A stretch of 64,000 nucleotides of DNA. It comes from Candidatus Saccharimonadales bacterium. GTDB lineage: Bacteria > Patescibacteriota > Saccharimonadia > Saccharimonadales > UBA4665. Of this stretch, positions 8,093 to 17,416 are shown in pieces. The notes beneath the pieces were generated by a model. It was not told where the DNA came from and did no database searches. It was given only the letters and a program-made list of their open reading frames with translations. Position numbers and translations under genes: made by a program. Where the stretch lies: contig DASVRW010000002.1 of assembly GCA_036388415.1 (NCBI GenBank), forward strand, positions 727,396 to 791,395. The letters run 5' to 3'. The stretch's first letter is position 1. The number at the start of each line of letters is the position of its first letter.

Positions 8093-8539
8093 ATGGACAA
8101 CAATTCAGACCAGACGAAAACTTTTAAACGGTACGCCACGGCAGCTATTGTCATTGGTGGTGGCGCAATACTTGCGTCCAGTGCTATTACTTCTAGCTTC
8201 TCGCAGAATTACGGCGTGCCCGTATATCATAATGGACAACGTTATTACGTCCGCAATGACAGTAAACGAGTTGTCTACCCATCACGCGAAGCATGTCTGC
8301 AGGAGGTTCCAGCTTACATGCAGGATGAGTGTGAGCCAGTTTCGAATTATCGTAGTGGCGGCTCAGGCTGGTATGGTCCCGTGTATTCGCCGCGTGACGA
8401 CTCCAGCTACCGGCCAAGCAGTCAATATCCATCTGAAACAGCAAACAGCTCCAACGTCGGCAGACAACTTCCACACGTTGCAAACTCGCATGGCTTTGGG
8501 GAAAATGGCAAGGCCTTTACCGGCTCTAAAGGCAGCTAA
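8093..8539 (+). CDS. DUF1190-type (YgiB/YjfM-like) protein
   Basis: A 148-residue protein with an N-terminal hydrophobic anchor (about residues 15-35) followed by a polar domain. Features match DUF1190/UPF0441: an early VYxxxxxCLQE-type segment (SREACLQEVPAYMQDEC with two Cys), a low-complexity Ser/Tyr/Pro middle and a C-terminal HGFGENGKAF resembling the RGGFGES ending of YgiB. Similarity is weak, and the call rests largely on the gene that follows 2 nt after its stop, a YgiC/YjfC-like enzyme, as in enterobacterial ygiB-ygiC. The ATG at 8093 is preferred over TTG at 8084. Confidence 0.6.
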   Translation: MDNNSDQTKTFKRYATAAIVIGGGAILASSAITSSFSQNYGVPVYHNGQRYYVRNDSKRVVYPSREACLQEVPAYMQDECEPVSNYRSGGSGWYGPVYSPRDDSSYRPSSQYPSETANSSNVGRQLPHVANSHGFGENGKAFTGSKGS

Positions 8540-8541
8540 TA

Positions 8542-9729
8542 ATGCGACGAGTCACGATGACACCGCGGCCTGACTGGCCTGAAAAATGCCAGCAAGTCGG
8601 CTTTAACTTTTACGATTTAGCCTCAGAAAATAATGAGCCGTACTGGCGCGAGTCCGCAGCCTACGAGGTAACGATGACGGAGGTAGACGCCATCGAGGAA
8701 GCGACTGAGGAACTTTATGCTATGTGCCTGAAGGCAGTCGATTTTGCAATTTCCAACCAAAGACTACATGAATTTGAGATTCCAGAACAATTTTGGCCGT
8801 ACATCACTGAGGCGTGGCAGCATAAACAGCCGACCGTTTTTGGCAGATTTGACCTGGCTTGGTTACCCGATAATTCTGTAAAGCTGCTTGAGTTCAATGC
8901 CGACACTCCAACATCATTACTCGAAACATCCGTCGTGCAATGGTTTTGGATGAAAGATATGTTTGGTGATAGCAAAGATCAATTCAACAGCCTGCACGAA
9001 CAGCTGATCGACCGCTGGAAAAACATTCGCGTCAAAGATTGGCGGCTGCCCCAAAACGCGCCACTGTACATGGCTTCGCTGCGGGATAACGGCGACGGTC
9101 AGCTCATCGTAGAAGATTATGATAACGTCGCTTACATGGCAGAGGTAGCGAAAGCTGCTGGTTTTTCACCACGCCAGATATTTATGGAAGATATCAGCTG
9201 GAGTGATCAATATCAGTCATTCGTCGATAAAGACAAACAGCCTATACGCCATTTATACAAATTATACCCCTGGGAATGGTTAGTACATGAAGGTTTTTCA
9301 TCTAACATACTCGCTGCCGGGCCGCGGACAATATGGATTGAACCGATTTGGAAAATGCTCCTGAGTAATAAACAGCTGCTTGTACTGCTATGGGAACTAT
9401 ACCCTGGTCACCGTCTACTGTTGCCTGCCTTTAACACCAAGGTCCCGTTGCAAGGCAAAAAGCATGTTCGTAAGCCAAAACTCGGACGCGAAGGTGCAAA
9501 TGTTCATATATTTGGACAGGATGGCAGCCTGCTCGAATCACAAGCAGGTGGTTATGGCGCTGAGGGATACGTTTGGCAGGAATACATATCATTGCCCCAT
9601 TTTGATGGCTGGAATGCGGTCATTGGAAGCTGGATTGTCGGCGACACGCCTGCCGGTATCGACTTCCGGGAAACCTCAACGCTTGTAACAGGCGATATGG
9701 CGTTCTTCGTGCCGCATTATATATCGTAG
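8542..9729 (+). CDS. Glutathionylspermidine synthase-like ATP-grasp protein (YgiC/YjfC family)
   Basis: A 395-residue protein aligned over its full length with E. coli YgiC from memory: N-terminal MRRVTMTPRPDW, GFNFYDLASENNEPYW, the nucleotide/metal segment FNADTPTSLLE, KLYPWEWLVHEGF, LLLWELYPGHRLLLPA, the glycine-rich REGANVHIF and C-terminal AFFVPHYI. The family has the fold of the C-terminal synthetase domain of GspSA and joins carboxylates to amines with ATP; YgiC itself lacks a proven substrate. It is coupled to the DUF1190 gene (2 nt gap) and divergent from a DUF350 gene. This conserved trio suggests joint work on a membrane or secreted peptide target, which is inference. Confidence 0.9.
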   Translation: MRRVTMTPRPDWPEKCQQVGFNFYDLASENNEPYWRESAAYEVTMTEVDAIEEATEELYAMCLKAVDFAISNQRLHEFEIPEQFWPYITEAWQHKQPTVFGRFDLAWLPDNSVKLLEFNADTPTSLLETSVVQWFWMKDMFGDSKDQFNSLHEQLIDRWKNIRVKDWRLPQNAPLYMASLRDNGDGQLIVEDYDNVAYMAEVAKAAGFSPRQIFMEDISWSDQYQSFVDKDKQPIRHLYKLYPWEWLVHEGFSSNILAAGPRTIWIEPIWKMLLSNKQLLVLLWELYPGHRLLLPAFNTKVPLQGKKHVRKPKLGREGANVHIFGQDGSLLESQAGGYGAEGYVWQEYISLPHFDGWNAVIGSWIVGDTPAGIDFRETSTLVTGDMAFFVPHYIS

Positions 9730-9903
9730 CTTGCATGTCGAGTGAACTGTCTTAATAAATGATAATAAACGCCCTTTTAGTCTATGCCGGACGAGGAATA
9801 CGACCTACAATGATCTCAGCATACATACAGTGCTTATGTGGTACTGTACACAGTAAAATATGCCACATACAAAATTAACTTTCAATGATAACATTATGGT
9901 AAA

Positions 9904-12222
9904 ATGTCAATATTAGATCGAAAATGGAACAGTAGTATGAAGAATGCGAGAATTTTCCGTGCATTGACGGCATTTTACGGCTATAGTCTGCGCAAAAAAA
10001 TCCTTATTATCGGACTCGCCGGCATGCTGGGCTTGCTGCTCATATCATTGCTCACCTTTGCCTGGTTTGCACGTGATATAGCAGACCGCGAACGATTGAT
10101 GAACCGCAACAATACCGGTATCCGTTTGCTTGATAAGGACGGCAGGTCTTTCTATACTTTTGGCCGGGTTAAGGAACAAAATGACATCAAACTCGATCAG
10201 ATTTCAGACAATATAGAGCGTGCGCTCGTAGCCAGCGAAGACAAAGACTTTTATGAGCATGGCGGCTTTTCAATCCGCGGTATCGGTGGTGCGATTGTTG
10301 GCAATGCGCTCAATAGGGACGCCACGGCCTACGGCGGCTCCACTATCACACAGCAGCTTGTCAAAAATAATCTCTTGTCAGACAGCAAAACATTCCTTCG
10401 CAAATACCAGGAATTATCCATCGCTATTGCCGTTGATCGTAATTACACGAAAGATGAAATACTCGAAATGTATCTCAATTCAGTCTATTACGGCGAGGGA
10501 GCGTTCGGCATAGACCAGGCAGCCAAAGTCTATTTCAATAAGACACCTCAGGAACTGTCACTCGCTGAAAGCAGCTTGTTGATCGGCATACTACCAGCAC
10601 CGAGTGCCTACTCGCCAATTTCAGGCGATCCAGCCAAGGCCGAGCGCCAGCAGCAACGCGTACTGAACCGCATGGCCAGCCTGAACTATATTAGCCAGAG
10701 CGAGGCCGATACCGCACTCCAAGAACAACTGACGTACGGTACTGGTCTGGATGCGACCAATACGCACGCTCAGCACTTCTCAGAAATGGTTATTAACGAG
10801 CTCAATAAACGCTACGGTGAGGAGCGTGTGACGCGTTCTGGATTTGAAGTGACCACCAGTCTGCAGCTCGACTGGCAGAAGGCAGCCGAGCAACAAGTTA
10901 AAACCCGCGTCGCACAGCTAAGCGCCCAAGGCGGCCGTAATGCCAGTGTTGTTGCCGTCGATCCAGGTACCGGAGCGGTGCGGGCCCTCGTCGGCAGTGC
11001 CGATTGGAACAATGAACAATTCGGTAAGGTCAATATGGCGCTGACTCCACGCCAGCCCGGATCAAGCTTCAAGCCTATCTACTTTGCTGAAGCCATGGAC
11101 CGCAAACTGATTAGCCCGGCGACTATCCTGCGTGATACGCCGCGGACATTCGGCAGCTATGCGCCCGAAAATTACGACTTTAAATACGCCGGCAACATAA
11201 CTGCCCGCAAAGCACTGGCTCAATCACGCAATCTGACAGCAATCGAAGTCATGGAAAAACTCGGCATTGATGATTCTATAACCGAAGCGCAGCAGATGGG
11301 TCTCAAAACAATTAATGGTACATCACAGCAGTACGGGCTGGCGCTGGCGCTGGGAACTGCCGAAACGCCGCTCATGGACATGACGAATGCTTATGCTGCC
11401 TACGCTAATGGTGGCAACCAGTTCGATCCGACAACGATTATTAGTATTAAAGATAAATTTGGTAAAACAATTTATGATTACGCACCTATACAAAAGGAAG
11501 TTCAAAGTCCTGAGGCTTCGTATCTTATATCATCAGTCTTGTCCGACGTGCAAGCCCGCGGCCCGACGTTTAGCAGTTTGAATATACCAGGCAAATCTGT
11601 GGCCGTCAAAACCGGAACTACTAACGACAATCATGACGCCTGGACAATCGGCTACACACCGGGCATTGCCGTCGGCGTCTGGGTCGGCAACAATGAAAAC
11701 CAGGCGATGACCGGTGTTGCTGGCGCATCCGGAGCCGGACCAATCTGGCGCGCTACCATGGAGCGAATTCTCAGCGATATACCATCACGGTCATTTGCCC
11801 GGCCAGCAAATGTCGAAGCCGTCTCAATTTGTAGTGCCAATGGCCGGCGTGCGCTGACTGGTGGTAGCGGCACCTACACTGAATACTTTATTGCTGGCAC
11901 CGGGCCACGCGAAACCTGCAATGCGCCGCAACCAGTCGAAAAGCCAAAGGACGATACCAAGAAAAAACAAGACGACAAACCAGAAGATACCACCGATCAA
12001 GGCACTGATGAAGACACAACCACACCGGCTACTCCACCCCAAAATCAAACGCCCACCCCAACACCGCAACCATTAGCCGCTTGTAATGATAAGTTAGATA
12101 ATGATGGCGATGGCAAGATCGATGCCGCTGACTCCGGTTGTACCGACACGACGGACAATGACGAAACAAATACGCCGACACCGACGACGCCCGTTAACCC
12201 TGTAGCACCTGGCAGGTTATAG
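9904..12222 (+). CDS. Class A penicillin-binding protein (PBP1-type)
   Basis: A 772-residue bifunctional peptidoglycan glycosyltransferase/transpeptidase. One membrane anchor lies at about residues 31-58. The GT51 domain follows (about 75-250) with EDKDFYEHGG, GGSTITQQLVKN and KDEILEMYLN. The transpeptidase domain (about 345-650) has the SxxK nucleophile in PGSSFKP, SRN, and KTGTTNDNHDAW. The C-terminus is a Lys/Asp-then-Pro/Thr-rich tail with a Cys-flanked DNDGDGKIDAADSGC, a calcium-loop-like unit. An alternative ATG is at 9937; TATGGT and TAAAAT hexamers overlap just before 9904, so the exact start is unsure. It follows the ygiC-like gene by 174 nt. Confidence 0.93.
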   Translation: MSILDRKWNSSMKNARIFRALTAFYGYSLRKKILIIGLAGMLGLLLISLLTFAWFARDIADRERLMNRNNTGIRLLDKDGRSFYTFGRVKEQNDIKLDQISDNIERALVASEDKDFYEHGGFSIRGIGGAIVGNALNRDATAYGGSTITQQLVKNNLLSDSKTFLRKYQELSIAIAVDRNYTKDEILEMYLNSVYYGEGAFGIDQAAKVYFNKTPQELSLAESSLLIGILPAPSAYSPISGDPAKAERQQQRVLNRMASLNYISQSEADTALQEQLTYGTGLDATNTHAQHFSEMVINELNKRYGEERVTRSGFEVTTSLQLDWQKAAEQQVKTRVAQLSAQGGRNASVVAVDPGTGAVRALVGSADWNNEQFGKVNMALTPRQPGSSFKPIYFAEAMDRKLISPATILRDTPRTFGSYAPENYDFKYAGNITARKALAQSRNLTAIEVMEKLGIDDSITEAQQMGLKTINGTSQQYGLALALGTAETPLMDMTNAYAAYANGGNQFDPTTIISIKDKFGKTIYDYAPIQKEVQSPEASYLISSVLSDVQARGPTFSSLNIPGKSVAVKTGTTNDNHDAWTIGYTPGIAVGVWVGNNENQAMTGVAGASGAGPIWRATMERILSDIPSRSFARPANVEAVSICSANGRRALTGGSGTYTEYFIAGTGPRETCNAPQPVEKPKDDTKKKQDDKPEDTTDQGTDEDTTTPATPPQNQTPTPTPQPLAACNDKLDNDGDGKIDAADSGCTDTTDNDETNTPTPTTPVNPVAPGRL

Positions 12223-12228
12223 ATTCGC

Positions 12229-14589
12229 TCAGTCCGCTATGGGCAAGGTGATGACAAATGAACTGCCTTCACCGATTTTGGATGACTGCAAATCGATCGT
12301 ACATCCCATGCCTTCGCAAAGCAGCCGCGCATTATACAGCCCCAGTCCAACACTATGCGTGACGTCACGCGTCAGGATATTATCACTGGCTTGTTGAAAT
12401 TTACGGAACAGTAAGAACTGTTTGTCCGCCGCGACACCTTTACCGGTATCGCTGATTATCAGTTGTACTGTACCGTCTTTGCGTTTTCCGCGGATCGTTA
12501 CAACCCCTGCGTCAGTAAACTTGTACGCATTACTAAGCAGTACATCAACGACTTGCCCGAGTGCCGTTTTGTCAGCCAAAACTAGCGGTAGATTGTCTAC
12601 TTGTACGTTTGTTTCGACTTCAGCATGCTTTATGGAAGCTGCTAGCGCGACACTGCGCGGTACAAGCGTCGACAACTGTACTTTTTCAATAGCAAACATA
12701 TGTTTACCCTGCTCGAGCGTCGATGTATCCAAGAAATTATTGACGGTGCTGATTAACCGTACACTCGCCTCATGCATATCATGAATCATTTCTTTCAAAC
12801 TTGAATCCGGTAATTTATCACCGTACATATCGAGTATCATGCTCGTTGTACCCCGGATTGCCGTTAAAGGCGTGCGCAGTTCATGCGAGGCAATTGAGAA
12901 AAATTCATCGCGGGATCTATCCATAACACGCTGCTCTGTGACATCGGCAAGTGTTACGACTGCGCCGTCTATATTTCCATCATGGGCGACAGGAGATATT
13001 GCGATAACAAGTACTTTGTTTTGCAGATTTACATCATAAATCTCTGTTGTCTTGCCTGATAGTATTACCTGGTTCACTCTTTCCCTGAGAGGCACCGTCG
13101 AGCCAAGCGCATGAACAACGGCGTCAAAACTATGTTTGCCAGTCAGCCCAAGAAGTTTTGTCGCGGAAGTATTGAGCGCTTTTATATGCAGGTCTTTTGT
13201 CACGATAACAAAGCCGAATGTCAAACTTTCTATCGAAGCTGTTAGCCGTGCATGTTCCGCATTAAGTTCATCCGTCCGGCGGCGAACTTCACTTTCAATG
13301 TTTTGTTTTTCATACGCGTTCAATCTATAGGACCGCAGCAACAATATTCCGACCGCTATGATCAGAATCATCGTTAGAATAGTACCGGCGGCAAGCGCAA
13401 GCGTCGTTTCACTCTCCGCAACCTTTTCTTTAATTTTTCCATTATTCAATTCGGACATTTTGATATTTTCCAGGCTTGCCAGATTGACGCGGAGTGCGTC
13501 CATCGTATTTTTTCCTTCGTCGCTGAGAACGATTTCTAGAGCCGCCTGCGGCTGGCCCGCCCGGCGCAGCTGTATGGTACTGTTAAGTTCAGCAAACTTC
13601 TGGTCTGACAGAATCCTGATAGTGGCAATTGACTGCTGCATTTCTGGGGCAAGTTTTTCAAGAGTATCAATGTTACGCGATACCGCTACCCGCGCGTTTG
13701 TATACGGTTGCAAATAACGTTCTTTGCCTGTTAGCAAATATCCGCGTTGACCGGTTTCTGCATCTCCGAGCGCAGCCAGCGTCCGGTTTGCGGCAAGGAT
13801 AACATTATACGTTGTGTCCACTTCGGTTCTGGTTTTGATAAATACCTTCGTACCGTGTAGCGTAATCAAACTGACCGCAATGAATAGAACCGGTAATATC
13901 AAAAAACCAATAACAATACTAAGCCGCGAATGTTTGCCGCTACTACTTTTACCAAAAAATAATGTCCCCATAATGCCTTCCTCAGCACGCAGCAGCAGCA
14001 TTGAAGACGCCAACAGCATGAAACAAATTGTCGTATGGAGCGCCATGGGAATGAAGGTGCCGACACCATAGAGTGACTTAACACCGTACAGGTAGCCGTT
14101 CAAAGCCAAAAATGCCAAAAATAGACTGGTAAAGCTCAGGTACTGCGCTAAATGAACCCGGTGAGATGTTGGTCTTGCCAGCAGCATTAATCCACAGCCG
14201 GCAATAAAAAAGTTAAGTGCAGTGTTGGGGGCTATCCGGCTTGGCAAAAAATTGCCGTTGTTGACGAGCTTATCGGTAAACAGCCATTGGTCTACGGGTA
14301 TATCCCATCCGCTGAGCAAGGCTGCCAGCTTCAGAAAGCCGATTGTTGCTATTACAAAACCACTCACCAGCGCTACCTGGTATTTATGTTTGACCAGCGC
14401 TGCCAATGCAACGCCTGCAATCATAAACCCGACAGCCGTCACGGGATTCATAGATAACATGTTGGGCAAGACGCTTTTCAGGTATTGGCTGTCTATTGCC
14501 CAGCCTACCTCGACCAATATTCCGACTAAACCAATAAGCAGGGCAATACAAAGCGGAATGACAGTCTGAAGCTTTCGAATGCGAAACAT
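12229..14589 (-). CDS. Membrane sensor histidine kinase with CHASE3 and PAS domains
   Basis: A 786-residue kinase. An N-terminal block of about seven helices (residues 10-205) resembles MASE-type sensors. A further helix precedes an extracytoplasmic CHASE3 domain (about 255-390, with DAETGQRGYLLTG), then a helix near 395-415, a PAS-like region (about 435-540), HisKA with the phosphoacceptor His in SHELRTPLTAIRG, and an HATPase domain with the N-box LSNAYKFTD, DTGKGVAAD and GLGLYNARLLCEG. It is intact. No response regulator adjoins it, so its partner must lie elsewhere. It ends 7 nt from the stop of the convergent PBP gene. TATACT at 14600-14605 is a possible -10. Confidence 0.9.
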   Translation of the reverse strand: MFRIRKLQTVIPLCIALLIGLVGILVEVGWAIDSQYLKSVLPNMLSMNPVTAVGFMIAGVALAALVKHKYQVALVSGFVIATIGFLKLAALLSGWDIPVDQWLFTDKLVNNGNFLPSRIAPNTALNFFIAGCGLMLLARPTSHRVHLAQYLSFTSLFLAFLALNGYLYGVKSLYGVGTFIPMALHTTICFMLLASSMLLLRAEEGIMGTLFFGKSSSGKHSRLSIVIGFLILPVLFIAVSLITLHGTKVFIKTRTEVDTTYNVILAANRTLAALGDAETGQRGYLLTGKERYLQPYTNARVAVSRNIDTLEKLAPEMQQSIATIRILSDQKFAELNSTIQLRRAGQPQAALEIVLSDEGKNTMDALRVNLASLENIKMSELNNGKIKEKVAESETTLALAAGTILTMILIIAVGILLLRSYRLNAYEKQNIESEVRRRTDELNAEHARLTASIESLTFGFVIVTKDLHIKALNTSATKLLGLTGKHSFDAVVHALGSTVPLRERVNQVILSGKTTEIYDVNLQNKVLVIAISPVAHDGNIDGAVVTLADVTEQRVMDRSRDEFFSIASHELRTPLTAIRGTTSMILDMYGDKLPDSSLKEMIHDMHEASVRLISTVNNFLDTSTLEQGKHMFAIEKVQLSTLVPRSVALAASIKHAEVETNVQVDNLPLVLADKTALGQVVDVLLSNAYKFTDAGVVTIRGKRKDGTVQLIISDTGKGVAADKQFLLFRKFQQASDNILTRDVTHSVGLGLYNARLLCEGMGCTIDLQSSKIGEGSSFVITLPIAD

Positions 14590-14744
14590 ACGTATTCTAA
14601 GTATATAAATACATAAGCGTTATTCCAAATCGAGACACGCCCACACAGTATTACCTCGTTATTGTTCTAATACTGCTATAGCTATACCATATTGATACCA
14701 TTATGCTGGTACGGCGTATGACATTACTGGTATACTTAACAGAT

Positions 14745-16604
14745 ATGAAACGACTATCTGGATTTTCTGTATTGGGTTTTGCGCGCAAATATAAACTCTT
14801 TAGCCTGACATTGTTGGTAGCGATAATCAGCCTCGTCCTGCGGTCACTCGATCAGCAAACGGCAGCAAACTGGCTGTTGGCTGCAACCGCCCTCATCGTC
14901 GCGTTGCCGCTGGTACGCGACATGTACCAGGACATACGGCACGGTACGTATGGCATCGATCTGCTCGCTATCACGGCCATCGTCAGTGCAGTCATACTCA
15001 AAGAATATTGGACGGCTATCGTTATCGTTCTTATGCTGACAGGTGGTGGCGCGCTTGAAGATTATGCTGAAAATCGCTCACGTCGTGAGCTCGATGCGCT
15101 ACTCAATCGAGCACCGCAAAAAGCGCACATTGTGCGTGGACGCAAGGTGGTTGATATCGCGGCTAGCGCCGTTCGGACTGGTGACACTATTCTTATCAAA
15201 CCTGGTGAAGTCGTACCAGTTGATGCTGAAATTATTGACGGCACAGCCAGCTTTGATGAATCTAGCTTGACCGGAGAAAGCCTGCCAGAATCCAAAACAG
15301 TTGGTGATGACATACTCAGTGGATCGATTAATCTTGATGGTGCCATCAGGGCGCGCGCCGTTCATATTGCCGCCGACAGCCAATATCAACAAATCGTCAA
15401 GCTCGTCACCAGCGCCGCCAACAGTCAGGCACCATTCGTGCGTCTGGCCGACCGTTATAGTATTCCATTTACTATCATTGCCTTTGCAATTGCCGGCGGC
15501 GTCTGGATAGCGTCTGGCGACCCGGTTCGCTTCCTGCAAGTTATCGTCGTTGCTACACCCTGCCCTTTGCTGTTGGCAGCTCCAATCGCCATTATCAGCG
15601 GCATGAGCCGCGCCAGCAAACAGGGTATCATCGTCAGAACTGGCTCCGCCCTCGAACGCCTGGCCAAGGTACAAACTGTGGCCTTTGATAAAACCGGTAC
15701 TCTCACGACTGGCAAGCCGGTCATTGCAGACATTATGACGTTTGGAAATTATGACCAGTCAACCGTACTCAGCATGGCGGCCGCTCTTGAATCCTCGTCG
15801 GGCCATGTCCTGGCTCATGCTATCAATGAGGCAGCACTGGAGCGTGCCGTCAAAGTACCGAAAGCCCGTAACATCAACGAATTTGCCGGCAAAGGCATGG
15901 CTGCCATGGTGGCTGGCAAGCAGATTCTGGTAGGCCGCAAAAGCCTGCTCGATGAGCAAAATATACCGATGCCGCCAAAATTCCGGGCCGCCAGCATCAA
16001 GCAGACGGCGACATACGTGGCCATTGGCGGCGAACTGGCGGGCGCTATTACCTTTGTCGATGAAATACGCCCCGAAGCTGAAGCGACGCTGGCTCGGCTG
16101 CAAAAACTTGGCGTCAAACAGTTTGAAATGGTAACTGGTGACAACAAAGCGGTTGCTGCTGCTGTCGCAAGCCAGCTTGGCATTACCCAGGTGACCTCCG
16201 AGGCTCTTCCGGCTGACAAGCTGCTTGCCGTCGAAGCTATGCGCTACCGCCCAGTTGCGTTTGTCGGTGATGGCGTCAATGACGCACCGGTGCTCACCGC
16301 CTCGGATGTCGGTATCGCGCTGGGCGCCCGCGGATCCACTGCCGCCAGCGAATCGGCTGATATGATCATCATGGTCGATGACATCAGCCGCGTTGCGACT
16401 GGCGTCGCCATCGCCAACCGAACCTTCAAAATTGCCCGCCAGAGTATTCTAGTCGGTATCGGCCTCAGCGTTATGCTGATGATCATTTTTGCAACCGGAA
16501 AATTCCCGCCAATCTACGGCGCAGCCATTCAGGAACTGGTCGACATCGTGGTGATATTCAATGCACTGCGGGCGCATACCGGCGGTAGTGGCGACCAGGA
16601 CTAA
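14745..16604 (+). CDS. P1B-type heavy-metal-translocating ATPase with TPC motif
   Basis: A 619-residue P-type ATPase. Landmarks: actuator loop SLTGESLPES, phosphorylation site DKTGTLTTGKP, hinge GDGVNDAP and the metal-site helix with VATPCPLLLAAP. The intramembrane motif is TPC rather than the CPC of Cu/Zn pumps or SPC of Co pumps, which places it near the P1B-5 type, sometimes linked to nickel. There is no N-terminal metal-binding domain. The usual HP signature of the N-domain (SEHPLA) reads SSGHVLA, with His kept and Pro lost. An in-frame ATG exists at 14703, but TATACT at 14731-14736 supports the ATG at 14745. Metal specificity is not certain. Confidence 0.88.
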   Translation: MKRLSGFSVLGFARKYKLFSLTLLVAIISLVLRSLDQQTAANWLLAATALIVALPLVRDMYQDIRHGTYGIDLLAITAIVSAVILKEYWTAIVIVLMLTGGGALEDYAENRSRRELDALLNRAPQKAHIVRGRKVVDIAASAVRTGDTILIKPGEVVPVDAEIIDGTASFDESSLTGESLPESKTVGDDILSGSINLDGAIRARAVHIAADSQYQQIVKLVTSAANSQAPFVRLADRYSIPFTIIAFAIAGGVWIASGDPVRFLQVIVVATPCPLLLAAPIAIISGMSRASKQGIIVRTGSALERLAKVQTVAFDKTGTLTTGKPVIADIMTFGNYDQSTVLSMAAALESSSGHVLAHAINEAALERAVKVPKARNINEFAGKGMAAMVAGKQILVGRKSLLDEQNIPMPPKFRAASIKQTATYVAIGGELAGAITFVDEIRPEAEATLARLQKLGVKQFEMVTGDNKAVAAAVASQLGITQVTSEALPADKLLAVEAMRYRPVAFVGDGVNDAPVLTASDVGIALGARGSTAASESADMIIMVDDISRVATGVAIANRTFKIARQSILVGIGLSVMLMIIFATGKFPPIYGAAIQELVDIVVIFNALRAHTGGSGDQD

Positions 16605-16709
16605 ACTCGGCCGCGCCAATGGGCCACTGGCTCGGCTGCTGCCAGGAAAACAGCTAGCATAACACGATTATCGTCATAGCCACCTCCTCGTACTAGAATT
16701 TAATAGATA

Positions 16710-17348
16710 TCAAGCGGCATACAGTAGCGCCACACCGACGAGGAGTGGGATCAGCAGATTATCAAGTCCAGCTACTCCCACGTTTTCGACTGCCGTCGCC
16801 GTCATTGCCAGGCCCGCAATTGTCAGCGGGCTAAGCACTGTTCCGGACAGTAAGCTGTAAGCAACGAGGATTCCAATCGACACAACCAGGAACGTCGCCG
16901 AGCCGACGATACTCTTAGTTTGCCGGAACACTTTGTATTCTGTCTTACCGCCCCACGTGACACCCGTGACTGCCGCCAAGCCGTCCGCCAGGCTCATATG
17001 CAGCAGCGCTGCCGCATATATCCACGGTTCCTGCGTGACAAGAGCCAAAACGCCCACTGCCATTGCAAAATATACTTCTCCCCATGTAGGCCGCTCAACG
17101 GCGTGAATAGCTTTGAAAATATGAAAGTATTTGGACACCGCAACGACGACAATGAACGCCGCACTCAGCAGCAATATTTGATCCCAAGACAGATAAAACG
17201 GCCAGGTCGCCGCAAAGCTTCCGACAACAATATGTATAAACTTTCGGCTTAGTTCATCGTGCGGTTTGCGGACATACCACCAAATTTCTGACAGCAGCAA
17301 GACGAAGAAGATTCCAAGAACGGTGAGTGCAAGGGCCATGAGCCACAT
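16710..17348 (-). CDS. Dolichol kinase / phytol kinase-like polyprenol kinase
   Basis: A 212-residue integral membrane protein of the SEC59/VTE5-like kinase family (CTP-dependent phosphorylation of dolichol, phytol or related alcohols). Visible signatures are RKFIHIVVGS near residue 35, ADGLAAVTGVTWGGKTEY and KSIVGSATF, within about six hydrophobic helices. In bacteria the substrate is usually unknown; polyprenols or diacylglycerol are candidates. The preceding TrmB-type regulator gene on the same strand ends 68 nt upstream, so the two may be cotranscribed. Confidence 0.8.
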   Translation of the reverse strand: MWLMALALTVLGIFFVLLLSEIWWYVRKPHDELSRKFIHIVVGSFAATWPFYLSWDQILLLSAAFIVVVAVSKYFHIFKAIHAVERPTWGEVYFAMAVGVLALVTQEPWIYAAALLHMSLADGLAAVTGVTWGGKTEYKVFRQTKSIVGSATFLVVSIGILVAYSLLSGTVLSPLTIAGLAMTATAVENVGVAGLDNLLIPLLVGVALLYAA

Positions 17349-17416
17349 TGTACGCTACACGGAGCGAACTAAAAATGGTCTGTGCTTTCTTATAGCAGGA
17401 CGTATCTAAGCAGCCG

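Noticed and set aside
9835-9869. Inverted repeat TATGTGG/CCACATA before the PBP gene
   Set aside because: Arms of only 7 bp with a 21-nt spacer in A+T-rich DNA; likely chance.
13899-15674. Long antisense frames over the sensor kinase and P1B ATPase genes (up to 191 residues)
   Set aside because: They lie opposite strongly supported coding genes, have no motif, and are expected by chance where codon third positions are G/C-rich.
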